DNA of 64,000 bases, taken from contig JAULSU010000005.1 of the NCBI GenBank assembly GCA_030512335.1, positions 2,170,001 to 2,234,000 on the forward strand, read 5' to 3'. This document shows positions 1 to 12,600 of this stretch, in pieces; position 1 is the first letter of the stretch, and each line of letters begins with the position of its first letter. The notes beneath the pieces are model-generated. The model saw only the letters and a list, made by a program, of their open reading frames with translations. It was not told where the DNA came from and did no database searches. This DNA is from Immersiella caudata. Its lineage: Eukaryota; Ascomycota; Sordariomycetes; Sordariales; Lasiosphaeriaceae. Both the position numbers and the translations under genes were made by a program.

Positions 1-3000
1 CCTGTTGTGCATGTACAGCCCGGCAAGTTTCATCACACTAGAAAGCGTGTCAGGGTCGTCCTTTCCCAGCTTCGATTCCCTGTCGTTGAGCGCTTGTTGA
101 AGCAGTTTCTCCGCCTCTTCGAGCAGCCCCTGGTGATCGTAAAAAGACCCGAGCTCCGCTCGCACCGATGAGGTCCTAGGATCATCCGGTCCAACCTCTG
201 CATGTGCTTCAAGGCCTTTAAGTGCCCGGAGGTAGAAATTCTTGGCTTCTTGCACACGGCCCTCGTAGTCGTAAATGCCCGCCAGGTCACTCACCGTCTT
301 CAAAGTGAGAGGGTCCGTCATGCCGAGAGACTTTTCGCGAGCTGCCAAAATTTCCTTGTAAAGCTGCTCGCCTTTGCGAAGGTCTCCTTGCCGGTCGCAG
401 ATGGCTGCGAGATAGTCCTTGGCGTTCAGGATGCGTGTGTCCCCTTGCTGGAGGGAGCGTTCGGACGCTCCGCCGAGGACTCTGGAAAAGATGTCTTCGG
501 CCGCACCGTAATGCCCTAGGAGGAAATATGACGTCGCTAGGATTTCCAAAGCCCGAAGGAAGGTGTCGTCGTCTGCTTTGTGGGGCCGCTCCCATATGAT
601 CTGTCTCGCGTTGCGATAACAGGCGTCCATGTGCGGGAGAAGACGCCTATGAATCTCCCAGTGCTTGGCCGAGGCAGAGCTCTTGAGTGAAGGAAGCGCT
701 CGAGCGACGAACAGCACAGCGTCCCTGGCGTAGATTGCCTGTTCGGCTTCGCTGAGTCGCATCCTGGCCCATGCGTGAACCACCGGATGGATCACAAAGC
801 TGGCGGCCTCCGTTGACCGCCTCACCAGGGAGATGCTGACGAGTTTGCCGAAGGCGTCCTGGAGAATGAAGGGGTCTCGGTCGACGATCCAGTATTGTGT
901 CATAGTGCTGAACCCGCTCTCGATTTGCGTGACGATCCATTTGTTTTGCCTAACATCTTCGTCGTCCTCCTTGACTCCTCGACACTGGCGGGAGGGGTTG
1001 TACAGGTAGCTGCAGATGTCACTCTGACAAACAAACGAAAGGAGAAACAGCAAGGACGCAGAGACTGGCGCGCTCTGGAGCGCCCATTCGTAGGTTGTCT
1101 CACATGTTGCCCATGCATTGCTGCCGATGCCAAACATTGCGGGATTCTGCAAGTATTTCTTCGCGTGTCGTTCATAGTTCCTGGCGACTTCTTCGATGTC
1201 AAGATGTCTCGTGGCGATGTAGCAGCCGATTTGGTCGATGACCAGAGGCAGCTTCCCCACGGCCTTGAAAAGCTGCTTTGCTGTTGCCACCTGCTGTGGG
1301 GTCAATATCAACCTTGCCGGTTTGGCGATGAGTTTGAGTGCTGCGTCTTCATCGAATGTTTGGAGATCGATGCCGAGGGCCGATTCTGCAAGTTTCAAGA
1401 TCCCCCGATGCCGTGATGTGACAATAATATCGGCATTCGTGTCATTGGGGATGTATGGCGCGAGGTTTACCCCTTCGGGGTCGTTTACAGAGTCGAAAAC
1501 CAATAGAAACCGGTGCTCCGACATCCTTCGAAGCCAGTTCTTCACCGCCCAGACAACCTGCTCCGAATTTTCTGTTTTCTCCGTCTCCGGCTTGTTGCTC
1601 ACAAGCCCTGAAAATCCCAAGGGCTGAGCTGCGTCCTCGAACGTGAGGTTCGGATGCTGGCGCATCTCCTCCTGGATGACGAGGGTCGCGATGCGGCGGA
1701 AAGCGACGTTCAGTTCAACGACGGTGCTAGATTCGATGAAGAAGACCCCCCAGTAGGATGACTTGTACTGGCTGATATATCGCAGCGCTATCTGTGTCTT
1801 CCCAATGCCGCCGAGGCCGACCACAGCGGCAAACTCGAGGTTATCACCCCGATTTGGCCTCCGAAAATGAGCCCATAATTGGTCCACAATGGCTTCCCTA
1901 TCGGTGAAGAATGGACTTATTATCATAGACACATACATGTACCTCGGCAGGGGAGAGGGCTGCGATTCCACGTCTGGGGTGGTAGTGGCCGTCGAGTGCG
2001 TCGATTGCGTCGAAGGGAATGAAGAGGATGGAGGGATCGCCTCCGCCACCGTTGATGATGAGTCTGCTTGATTGGATGGGCAGGCAAGTGCCTCGGCGCA
2101 CTTTTCCAGGCTCGGGGATACCAGAGGGTCATTGACATAGTCTCGAGTGCAGGCATCGATGCGATCGAGGTACTGCCATTCATCTAGTTGGATTTCCTCG
2201 AGGCCGTGCGGGACATTGAAACGGAAGTACGACTGGTTGACTGGATACTGGTGCTGGTGGTTGCGGATGAAGTCGACAGCAGTTTGCTCCGTCTGGGTTG
2301 CGATTTTGATGCAGGCCCGTGCGATCTGGTGGCCAAAGATCCCAACTGAAGTCACAGATGGTGCTCCGGTCCCAATACTCAGAATACACCCGATATTCGC
2401 GTCTCGTCCCCATATCGCATGCGTCTCCCAGAAGGCGTGGTTGATTGGGTTATTGTTGCGCATTCCTCCGTCACAGTACTTTCCCGGAGGCTTTCCGAGC
2501 TCGATGGGGTCGAAGTAAGTGGGCGCCGCTGAAGTAGCCCTAGCAGCCTCCCAAATGGTACAGTCGAGGCCGTCGTCATCCGAGCTTCGGTATGATCTCA
2601 ACAAGGTCGCGGAGGTGGTTTCAACCCGCGTGGTGCAGACGAAACTGTTATGCACGACATCCCGTCAGTATTCTATCAACAACGGCGGAGCAATCAAAGA
2701 AAACCAGGACATACACTCTGCAGTCCATTGTTGATGGTCTGCATAGTTTTTCGTCATTTGTCCCGAGACGGTGTCGAACCAAATCCTGCACTTTGAACTG
2801 AAGTACGTCTTTGTCGAACCGGGAGATCCCCATGAGGGAAACGGCCTCAGAAAGCACACGGCAGACGGGATACTTCCCCGCAAAAATGCGTGAGGATAAG
2901 ATGCAGTACTCATCGATACATTGCTGAACGCCCATACCCAGTCGGCCGAGCATGATTGCAATCAACCTGGGCGCGGATAGTTAGCAATGTTTTGGCGGCT

Positions 3001-3346
3001 GGCAGACAACCAGCAGCAGAAAAGAAGACTCGGAAAGCTCACCCGCCCGTACTAGTTCCGCCAATCAGGTCAAAGTAATCACACGGCTTTGGCAGGTCGT
3101 AGAGGCTAACCTCCTGTCTAGGGTTATCCCTCTGGTGTACCAGGTACATAATCCTCCGCAATACCAGGAGAGACGAAAGGCCTTTCACCCCACCTCCATC
3201 TGATGGTTGAACTTGTTAGTTCTGTTTGGCACAAGGCAACCTCCGGGTTGATGGATCTCCAGAAAGGTCAGGCGGAGGAAACAGTCCGTACCGAGAGATA
3301 GAATGCGGAGTTTCCGAGACGTTGAGGGCTGAGTGAGGAGCTCCAT
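1..3346 (-). CDS. NLR-type protein: patatin-like phospholipase + NB-ARC + TPR (3' end beyond window)
   Basis: Predicted intracellular immune or incompatibility receptor of the fungal NLR class, whose patatin domain would be a lipid acyl hydrolase effector. Exons by eye: 3292-3346, 3043-3199, 2715-2966, then 2644 to the left edge; all three introns are GT-AG and keep frame. About 1036 residues are visible. The patatin domain has the glycine-rich oxyanion loop DGGGVKG (from residue 19), the nucleophile elbow GTSTG (Ser about 68) and the catalytic Asp in YCDGG (about 212). The NB-ARC P-loop GLGGIGKT lies near residue 428. From about residue 849 the sequence turns into kinesin-light-chain-like TPRs, which run off the window. 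It is head-to-head with the nucleoside permease gene. The domain order is a known fungal NLR architecture; the ligand is unknown. No broken catalytic residue is seen. Confidence 0.9.
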
Positions 3347-4005
3347 TCCTGCTAGACTGCCCTATCAACTCCAAGGTGGTTTCTTTGCTTGTCGACAGAG
3401 GACTTTGTCTCCGCGAGTGGTAGAGAGAATACTGAATCGTTTCAATTGAGGCTTGGAGCTCTCCCAGAGGTCGGATTGTGTTCGCAATGCCAGGAAGGGG
3501 CCATGATCCCGCTTGGCTTTATCACCAGCGGGAGGCAGGGGCTTTTGCTCATACCACTGGCATCCAGATGCTCTGCCGATGATCTTGAAGGGAAGCAAAG
3601 TCGCGAGCGCGTGGAGAGTTGAAGTTGGTGTATGGTGCTTATGCTCGATTGGCAGGCGCGAAAAGCGTCAGATGTGGGTCGGCTTCAGCCGCACGCATAA
3701 TGGCAGCATTTGGCATCCAGCTCGTTGGGCGACGCAAGGTCGCATTGCGTCCAGCCAATAAGCGACGAAAGGCCCCCCCACCAGCTAACTCGTGCAATTC
3801 TCATCGTCCTATCCATCAGCTGATAATGATCCGACCCTTCTGCCCAAAGAATCGGGAACACCGACCTATGCCCGACAATCTCTCTTAAGGAACAAGGCTT
3901 TCACCAACAATCGATGCAAATGTGGGAAATCAAAGCGACTTGCATTTCTATCCGACCACAGGCAGCAACCCGTGTCAATCATTTGTTGCACACGTCCACT
4001 CCAAA
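3347..4005. promoter_or_regulatory. Shared divergent upstream region, NLR and permease genes
   Basis: These 659 bases separate two divergently transcribed genes, so both promoters must lie here. I see no clear TATA box, no repeat and no convincing coding frame. Confidence 0.4.
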
Positions 4006-5234
4006 ATGGCGCACCCAGAAGCGACGACCACGGCGCTAGCCCCAGAGCCGATCTCGGAGGGAACGCCACAGATGCTTCGTCCCAAAGTCTTCATCGTGAA
4101 TATGGTGAGTATTCCATTAGTGCCAAGTGTATCGGGAGTGATGATTGATACATCTTAGTTTGGCCTTGAAGCAGAGGCCTGGCAGACTGGGAACGCAGCA
4201 AAGTCCCTAAATCTCACTGCGCGGCGCATCCGGGTGCCGGGACTCTCGCCAAAATACCCCGACATATTCTGCACTGAGGACGGAAACGTTTGCCAAATCA
4301 CCACCGCAGAGGGGCGTAAGTCTCCCTGCAAAAGGTAGGCACTAATTCGTACTGGCGCTAATGCCAAAGTTTTGATTTAGTTATAAACGCCTCGCTCGCT
4401 CTCTCAGCTCTGCTTTCTTCACCCCTTTTTGACCTTCGCAAGACATACTTCATTCTCGCTGGAATAGCGGGTGTCAACCCTAGGGTAGGGACCCTAGGCA
4501 CAGTGGCGTTCGCCACATTTGCCGTTCAAGTTGACCTCCAGTATGAGTTTGACTCCCGCGAAGTCCCTGCAGATTGGGTGACGGGTTACGTTCCTCTTGG
4601 GACAACTCATCCATCCCAGTATCCGACCCAGTTCTATGGGACTGAGATATTCTCACTGAACGACGAGCTTCGCAAGGTGGCCCAGAGCGTCGCGGAGAAA
4701 TCAACATTGCGCGAATCGCAGAGCGCCGCAAAGTATGGGGCTCTCTACGGAACCGAACCAAACGATGCGTACCGTGCCGCGACACTTCCTCCGAGTGTCA
4801 TCCAGGGAGATGTGGCAACCTCGGACGTCTTCTTTCACGGCCCTCATATTACGCGCGGCGTCGACGGATATTGCCGCCTGCTCACCAAGGGCCAAGCCAA
4901 ATATTGCATGGCAGCTCAAGAGGACAACGGCACCCTCGCTGCACTCATGCGGGCAGCGCAAGCCGGCAGAGCGGATTTCTCAAGGGTGATTCTCTTGCGG
5001 AGCGGATCAAACTTTGACCAGCCCCCGCCTGGTAAAACGACCAGTGTCCTCGACATGCCCCTACACGTTGCCCACGGCGGCATTGACATAGCCCTAGAAA
5101 ACGCTAGCATTGCCGGTATGGAAGTTGTGAAGAAGATACTTGGTGAATGGGATGGGAAGTTTTGCGCCGGTATACCGCCAAAGAAGTACGTTGGTGATGA
5201 CCCAAAGATGGAAACCGCCGAGCCCGTCAGCTAG
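4006..5234 (+). CDS. Purine nucleoside permease (NUP) family protein
   Basis: A 369-residue protein of the NUP family (named from Candida nucleoside permease; the fold is related to purine nucleoside phosphorylases, so it may bind or process nucleosides rather than transport them). Exons 4006-4104, 4159-4315 and 4381-5234 join in frame with GT-AG introns of 54 and 65 bp. The family blocks are clear: KVFIVNMFGLEAEAW near the N-terminus, PGLSPKYPDIFC, the core segment KTYFILAGIAGVNPRVGT, and VQVDLQYEFDSRE. No hydrophobic transporter-like helices are apparent and no signal peptide is seen, unlike secreted relatives. The chosen ATG has a good AAAATGG context; an in-frame ATG at 3922 would add 28 residues. 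Convergent with the PKS-NRPS, divergent from the NLR. Confidence 0.87.
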
Positions 5235-6642
5235 CACAAGTGCTGCGTGGAGAGACCTGTTGGTGTAGCCCTTTTATCTCCCTCTAAACCGCGAGTTCTT
5301 CCCGTGGTATAGCTTGGCATTACGAGACAGCATCTATTACCCCCCATTGCACACTTTTCAACACCGTGCACTGCCTGCCGTGGGACTTTGATCAACATGA
5401 TACAAGTCCGTTGTCATAATCCACGAGCCCACCAAAAAGACGTGAGACATACGAGAGCACCTCTAGATGCCAAACCTCAAGTACACGAATGACAATCAAA
5501 CGCCACAACGCTGCTGTTTTCACAGATCACCATTTTCAGCCCTACTAAAGCCCAGATCCGCATCCAGAGGCTCGGTGTTTAGCTAAAGTCGGGTCGCATG
5601 GACCACCCAGACCACTGCACCGCTCATTGTTTCCAACGGACTACAAAATAAAATTGTGCCAAAAAATCATACCACACATAAATGTTGCGTGTAATAAAAC
5701 TACGCGCACTATAGTGAAAAGGCTATGCACCCTAAGACTTATGCATTGGGATATCTTTTAACTATCCACAACTACCCTCCTAATTTAGTTCATCCTCGAG
5801 CACATCCCGTGGGATGGAAGTGTTATCAACATCTGTGTCATAATCATTGAGCTACTCTCCTCATGTATATCTCTCCTTTCTCCTGCAATTCTTCTCTTAC
5901 CTATTTTCAGAGTCGGCTGTCAATGGGTTAAGATAGGAGGGCTAGGTCTAAAGAGAATAAAAACGAAGCAGTCCGCTTGGGGAGTGTTTCAGCTTATGGT
6001 GAGATTTTCTACTTTCGTGCATGAGGAAACCTGAAAGGAGACCTAATGAGGGACGTGAATTGGGTTTTATGTGGCTTTGGGGAGGGGGGGTTTCCAGTTT
6101 TGGGCCACTTGTGTCCCAAAACTGGGAACTCGCGAAAAGGTGCCATTCGAACCGCGGAGCGCCGCCTACTCGTCTAAACTACGTTCATCGATTTCTCTGA
6201 TCATTTCCTGATCAATTCCTGAGCAGTGCATGAGTAGCGCCTGAGCAAAGGTGGCTAGGGGCGGGGCGGGTGACTGGGGTGCTTGAGGGCAACTGTAGGG
6301 TAAAACAACAGCTGAAGTCAAAGAGCCGACAAGCTGCAGAAAGAATAAAAATATTGGCGTTGTAGAAACTAGGTTAAGGGGCCCATGCACCAGCGTCTCT
6401 TCTGCTCAAAGAAACGCCGTTTAATTAGATCAAAAGGCGAGACCTCACGCAAGAGTCTAGATGGTTGAGAAATAGAAAACAAATATCAAGGTCCAATGTC
6501 CACGCCAGCGCACTAGACATAAAGAGTCGCCGTCACCAAAATCTGCACAAAGACCATCCAAGCGCCGTAAAATCCAAACAAAACACAAATCCCATAGACA
6601 AGCAACACAGCGCACGGCAATCATCTCACCCTTCACAAACAC
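5235..6642. other. Intergenic, AT-rich, between permease and PKS-NRPS
   Basis: A 1.4 kb stretch between convergent genes. It is AT-rich around 5630-5900 and has no supported coding frame. It must hold the 3' ends of both genes. The only structure noticed is the inverted repeat at 6094-6125. Confidence 0.5.
6094..6125. repeat. Perfect 11-bp inverted repeat (hairpin)
   Basis: CCAGTTTTGGG at 6094-6104 and its exact complement at 6115-6125 are separated by 10 bases. It lies about 520 bp past the PKS-NRPS stop codon. It may be a 3'-end or attenuator-like hairpin, or a remnant of a small inverted-repeat element. Confidence 0.55.
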
Positions 6643-9600
6643 TCAAGACTTACCCTTCCTCACAGAGGGCAATAAAACCGCCTTCCCGCCCTCTAACGCA
6701 AGCTTCAGATAGCCATACACACTCTCACTCAAGCCCGTCTCCCGCGCCTGATCCATCCACTCTTGCATCGCCACCTGTCGGCATTCAACGCCATAGGCGC
6801 TCTCAAGGTACTCTCCCAGTTGGGACGGATGCACTTTCTCCTCACTGCAGTGATGCGCGAACTTCACCCCTTCCCCCTCCCCCTCCACAGCCGAGGTGAC
6901 GATGCCGGCTGCTACTTCCTCAACAGCGACAAAGTCAAAAGCCCCTTTTATCGTCACCCCGCTCCCGTCGCCCAATGCAGGAACCGCCTGCATCTTGCGG
7001 GAGACACGGAGAAGACTGGCAAGTATGTCGTTCTCCGGTGTACCCTCGCCAATAATAGTTGTAGGTCGATGAATCCAGACCGGAATGCCACGTTCGGATG
7101 CAGCTCCCTCGAGAAGACGCTCGGCGGCCCATTTCGATATTGTGTAACCGTCAAGACTATCATCGGCGGCGCTAGCAGATGGATGATGGTGTGATATCGT
7201 CTCCTCTGCTAGAGCCTCAATTTTAGTTTCGTTCAGGGATGGAACGAGCAGCGCAACTCCAGCGGTCGACACGAAATGGAACGGAATGGAACGGGGAAGC
7301 GCAAGCTCAACAAGACTTCGCACAGAGAGAACGTTGGCGTTCCGGAGGGCAGAATATGGTTTGAGGAATGATACCACCGCTCCATTGTGGATGATGACGT
7401 CGGCTTCCTGAGACAGCGTCTGTCTGTCCGATTGTGAGAGTCCAAGGTGACGAGCGCTTAGATCGCCGGGATACTCCACAATCTTTCCACTGTGGATGTG
7501 GACATGGCGAGGATTGTTGTTGCTGTCAGCGCGAATTGCGACGCAGTGGATCTTGACAACACGAGGGCTGGCAACCAGGGCGTCGAGCAAATGTCTGCCG
7601 AGAAACCCCGTTGCGCCTGTCAGGACCACCGACAACCCATCTTGTTTTTTCCGTGGCTCTTTCTGCTGGCCCTCAACAGAAGGGAGAGACTGGAGGATAG
7701 ATGGGATTTCCTCATCCCAGTCCACTGGGGCGCCCAGCAGTCCCGCGTCGGGCCCAGTGTCTAATCGGTGTTGAATTCTCGCCGCCATGCTTCGCAGAGT
7801 GCTTGCCTGAAACAGTTCTGGAAGGGAGAGGTGTGGCCATCCCTCGGCGCGTATCCTCGTCCGCAAGGCAATCAGCAACAGGGAGTTGCCGCCAACGTGG
7901 AAGAAATCGGAATCAACGTCAGTGGCGGCCGTGGGATTCTTTTCCCCAAGAACTTCAAGCCATATCTCCAACAACCGCGCCTCCACCACGGATAGGTTGG
8001 CTTGTCCGTTCTGCATTGCCGAGTTCCCTGCCCTTTCCTCGTGCCCCAGAACGGGAAGCCGGTCGATGGCAGCTTGGTCACGCTTGCCATTTGGATTCCG
8101 CGGGATCTGGTCGATGGAGACAATGAAGGAGGGAATCATGTACACCGGAAGGGGGATTGCCCATTTCGCCCGGTCCAAAAAGGCTTTCTGGTCTTCTTCA
8201 GGTTGGAGCTGCGTCTCGTCGAGCACAACGAACGCGCCAAGCAAGTCTCCTGACCGCAACGTGACAGCGGCATCCAGAATGGGCGGGAACGTTTGGATCA
8301 TGGCCTCGCTGATCTCATCGAGCTCAACTCGTATGCCCCGAATCTTCACTTGGCTGTTTCCGTCAATGCGCCCCATGAACTGCAGTGAACCGTCGGCACG
8401 GATGCGCCCACGATCGCCACTCTTGTACACCCGGTGTTTCTTGACAAAATTTCCATCGGGCACCGCAAGCTCAACGAACTTGTCTCGCGTCTCTTCGGGC
8501 TTTTTGAGATAGCCAATGGCGGTGCCGATCCCACCGATGCATATTTCGCCAGGATATCCGGCAGGGAGAGGCCGAAGCAGCCGGTCCGTGATGAAGATGG
8601 AGTAACCCGGCATTGCCAGCCCCGCAAGACTGTCTTCTCCGTCATCTTGCTGCTCTTCTCGATAGGGCACAATGCCTCGCGTGCACGACAGACACGCCTC
8701 GGCTGGGCCGTACACATTAACGAGTTCTAGACCGGGGAGCTTCAGCTTTCGGAAGGCCGCCCGCAGCGATGCCGTGATCTTCTCGCCGCCAGCAAACGCA
8801 AACCTCCACGCATCGCACCTCTCGAGCGTTGCGCCTCCATACTTGAGAAGCGAGATGTATTCCGATGGCGTCATCTCCGTGTATGTGACACGCTCTCGGA
8901 GGATGAGCTTCGCAAGTTCGACCGGGTCTCCACGGCTGCTGGCGAGGGCAATCACCAGGACACCACCAATCGCCAGCGGGGTGAGTAGCTGTTCCAGCGA
9001 AAGATCGAAGGAGTAGGCACTTTGCTGCAAGATGGTCTCGCGGCCTAGGCCGTAGCGGGTGCAGATACCCCGGATTTGCGCGAGCATGCTGCTGTGGCGG
9101 AGGAGAACTCCCTTCGGCTTTCCGGTGCTGCCACTCGTGTAAACAGCGAAGCCTAGAGCGTCAGGCGCCGCAACATTGTCGACGAACCCACCCGAGACAC
9201 CACCGCCTTCATAAACATCGGCAACGTTGATAATAGCAGCAGAGGGACATGCCTCTACCAAGCTCTCGGCAGTTGTGAGCGTCTCAGGGTTGGAGATAAT
9301 GACGGCGGGTTGGCAGTCGGTCACGATGGATGTCAACCTCGCTTCTGGGTTCCGAAGATCCAGGGGAACGTAGACAAGACCAAGGCGAAGAACAGCCAGG
9401 AGCGAGCAGGCAAAGTCGACTGATGGCGGGAGAAGCAGGCCAACAAACGATCCTCTCTCTGCGGTACCGGTCTCCTGAAGAGCGGCTGCGATGAGGTGGA
9501 CGCGGTTCATCATTTGGGCGAATGTCAGCTGCGCTTGCGAACTTCTGATGGCAACGGACTCGGGATATAGGGCAGCTATGGCGTCGATCCGGTGAACAAT

Positions 9601-12600
9601 GGTCGCGGGCCAATCGCTCTGCACCTCAAACGCTGGGCCCTGACCCAGAGCTATGGCTTGGCCTTTCTCCTGGGGACTGGCAACAGGGCAGTCCGAGATG
9701 GCCAGAGCTGCGTCGGAAGAAAAGCACTCCAACGCGGCGAGATACCACTGCGCGAGCCTCTTATTGTCCTCGCCGTGGTAGAGGTACTTTTGGGTCGTAA
9801 GGGAAATGTGCATGTACTCGGGCATGTCGGTGAAGTCCACGATCAGATCGTACGGGTTCCTTGCAGAGACTGCCGATGTCCAGTGGATGGAGCAGCCTCC
9901 TAATTTTGACTCCACCGCGAATCCGTTTCTCCAGTTGACGGCAATTTGGAATAGCGGGTTCTGGTTGCCTGACCGCGAGACTCCAAGATGGTCGAGGATG
10001 GTGTCAAAGGGCACCCTCGAATTTGCCAAGACGCCCAGGACATTGTCTCGTGTCTGCCGTGCAAGATCTGAGAACGATGTTTTCTCTGGTTTCCCAAGAC
10101 TGAATCGCAACGGCAACGGATTCAGGAAGAACCCTATGGTATCGTAATCCTCGGCGTCCTGGCGGTTCGCATCCATCATGCCGAGACTAAAGTCGTCCAC
10201 TTCAAGCGTTCGGCCAATCAACGCAGCCAGCGCAGCAAGGTAGAAGTGAAACGCTGTTATTCCGAGTGCTGATGCCTGCTTCTTCACTCGCCTGGCCAGG
10301 TCGGCATTCACCTGAAACGCGTGCTCTTCGGTGTCGTAAGCAGTGAGCATGCGCCGCGACTTGACCTTGGAGAACGGAAATAGGGGCAGCGTATCGGGAG
10401 CGTTCTCGTAAGTTTCCTTCCAAAACCGTAACTCGGGCTTGAGCTTCTCAGGTGTGAGGTCTCTCAATTTCTTTGCTGCCATGTCGATGGCCTGTTGCAC
10501 GTGGCCAAGCCGACGTCCAGCGTATGCCAGATCGAGATCTCTGAGGAAAGATAGATGGGAGACGCCGTCAAGCACCAAGTGGTGATAGCCCACAAGGACA
10601 TGATTGACACCCTGACAAGATACGATGACCAGCTTCATGCCCTGTCCGAGATGGAGTGGGTACTCGAAAGCTGAGAGGCTACGAATCTCATCAGCCACGC
10701 CATCCTCAGACGCAGCAGCCTTGTGCTCAACGGCTACAGCAGATTCCACGTCTCCATGGACTGCTTGAATTGCTTGCCCATCCTGGCTGACAAGGAACGC
10801 AGACCGAAGACTCTCGTGTTTCCGTACGACAGCGCATACTGCAGATTTCAGCTTTTGGATGCTTAGCGGGCCCTTGACTATGCCGATAAAGGTCGTGTTG
10901 TATGTCGATTTGTCTGCAAGGTACTCATGCAGGAAGTAAAGCCGTCTCTGTGCATAGCTCATAAGTCCCGTTCTCTCAATGTCCAGCTCCGCCGTAGTGC
11001 TTGCATCGCCTCCTATTGCATCTTTTCGTAAAGGTGTCGAAGCCAGGCTTGTTGCGGGGGACTCAGTCCCAGAGCCACTCGATCCCGAAGACGTACTGTC
11101 TACCGGCCCAGTCTCAGTAGACTGTTGCTGGATAAGTTGTGGAAGTCTAGCTATAGCATCCTTGCAAATATCCGTGATGGATGAGCCGCCGATGATCCGC
11201 AGAACAGGCATGTCCACGCCTACCGCTTTGAGGAACCACGACCGGATCTCAACTGCGATGAGTGAGTCGATCCCTAGCTGCATGAGAGAGACCTTCGTGT
11301 CCAACTCGTCAGGTTGAGTCTGGAGGATCAAGGCCAGTCTGGCCTTGAAAAACGCCTCCATTGCATCCAGCGACGCCCCGCTGACCTGAAAAGACGCCGA
11401 TTGCGTGATTGCGACATCGCTCCTTTGCCTCCCCTCATCACGTTCCCCAGCATGAGAAATAAAGTGCGCAAACCTCGGGTTGCTCACCCACGGGGCGTCA
11501 TGAGACTCGCAGAGGCCGGTGATAATTTCGGCCTCCGCTTGCAAGTCCTGGCCTATCTCAATCGCCGTGGCAAAGACGCGGTGAAACTCGGGCTCTGAGA
11601 TGTTGGCGAACCTGTTCTTCTCGAACAACGCTTCGAACTGCCCATCAGACCTGGCCACGTAACCCACGCTCCGCAGTTTTGCGATATCGATGCACGAAGC
11701 GGCGAGGCCTCGCGCTTTTCGACGTCTTGTCAAGCTCGCCGTGAACATGTTAGCCGCGCCGTAGTTCGCCTGCCCAGCAAGACCCACCACGCTGGAGATG
11801 GAGGAAAAGGTGATGAAAAACTCGAGGGGTTCAGAGTAGAAGAGTTCATCCAGGTTGACTGTGCCTTGAACCTTTGGTCGCAGCACGGCTGAAAAGTCGC
11901 TGAATGACATGCTGGAGAAAGACGCGTCGCGAAGAACCATGGCAGCGTTGACAACCCCTTTGATCGGGGGCATGGTGTCCAGAATTTGCTGGTGAACCTT
12001 CTGTAGGGCGTCTTTGTCCGAAATATCCAGAGAGAAAACTGAAACGTTGAGGCCTTTGCGCTTGAGATGACGCAAGACGGCGGCATCGACAGTTGGTCGT
12101 CGACTTGCCACGGCAACCTGTCTCGCACCGCTGGACTGCATGAAGAACAGCAGTGAGAGACCGACATCACCAGCCAAACCGACAAGAAGGTATGTGCTGT
12201 CCTGAGAGAAGAGGTTGGATGTGCCATGGGGCGCAAGATCCAACTCCAACCTCTTTTCTTTCACGTCCCAATCGACAACCACGGTCGGATCTAGGGGTCG
12301 GGGAAGTTCGGCCATCCCAGAAGCCAGTCTTTCTAAAGGAACAACACCACCTCTGAACCCCGGCTCGCTTGTTTCCGTGGTATTGAGGGTCTCTACAGCC
12401 ATCCTGACGATGGTACGCCGAAGCTGCTCATAGTTGACTTGCAAAGCCGCGACATCCTTGACCGTGAAAGTAGTGCAATCAGGGGGCAATGCCCTGTGGA
12501 TCTGCTGACGGAGTGCATCGTTTTCCGGATACTGCAAGTCAGCAAAGACCGCAGGACGTGTGGGAACAAGACCTTCGACGTCTTGGGTAGTGCTCAACAG

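Noticed and set aside
6138..6160. Box-B-like GGTTCGAAT on the minus strand
   Set aside because: No T-stem pairing, no box A at the right distance; not a tRNA.
6465..6899. 144-codon plus-strand frame at the 3' end of the PKS-NRPS
   Set aside because: It overlaps the R-domain coding region antisense and has a Ser/Pro/His-rich shadow composition.
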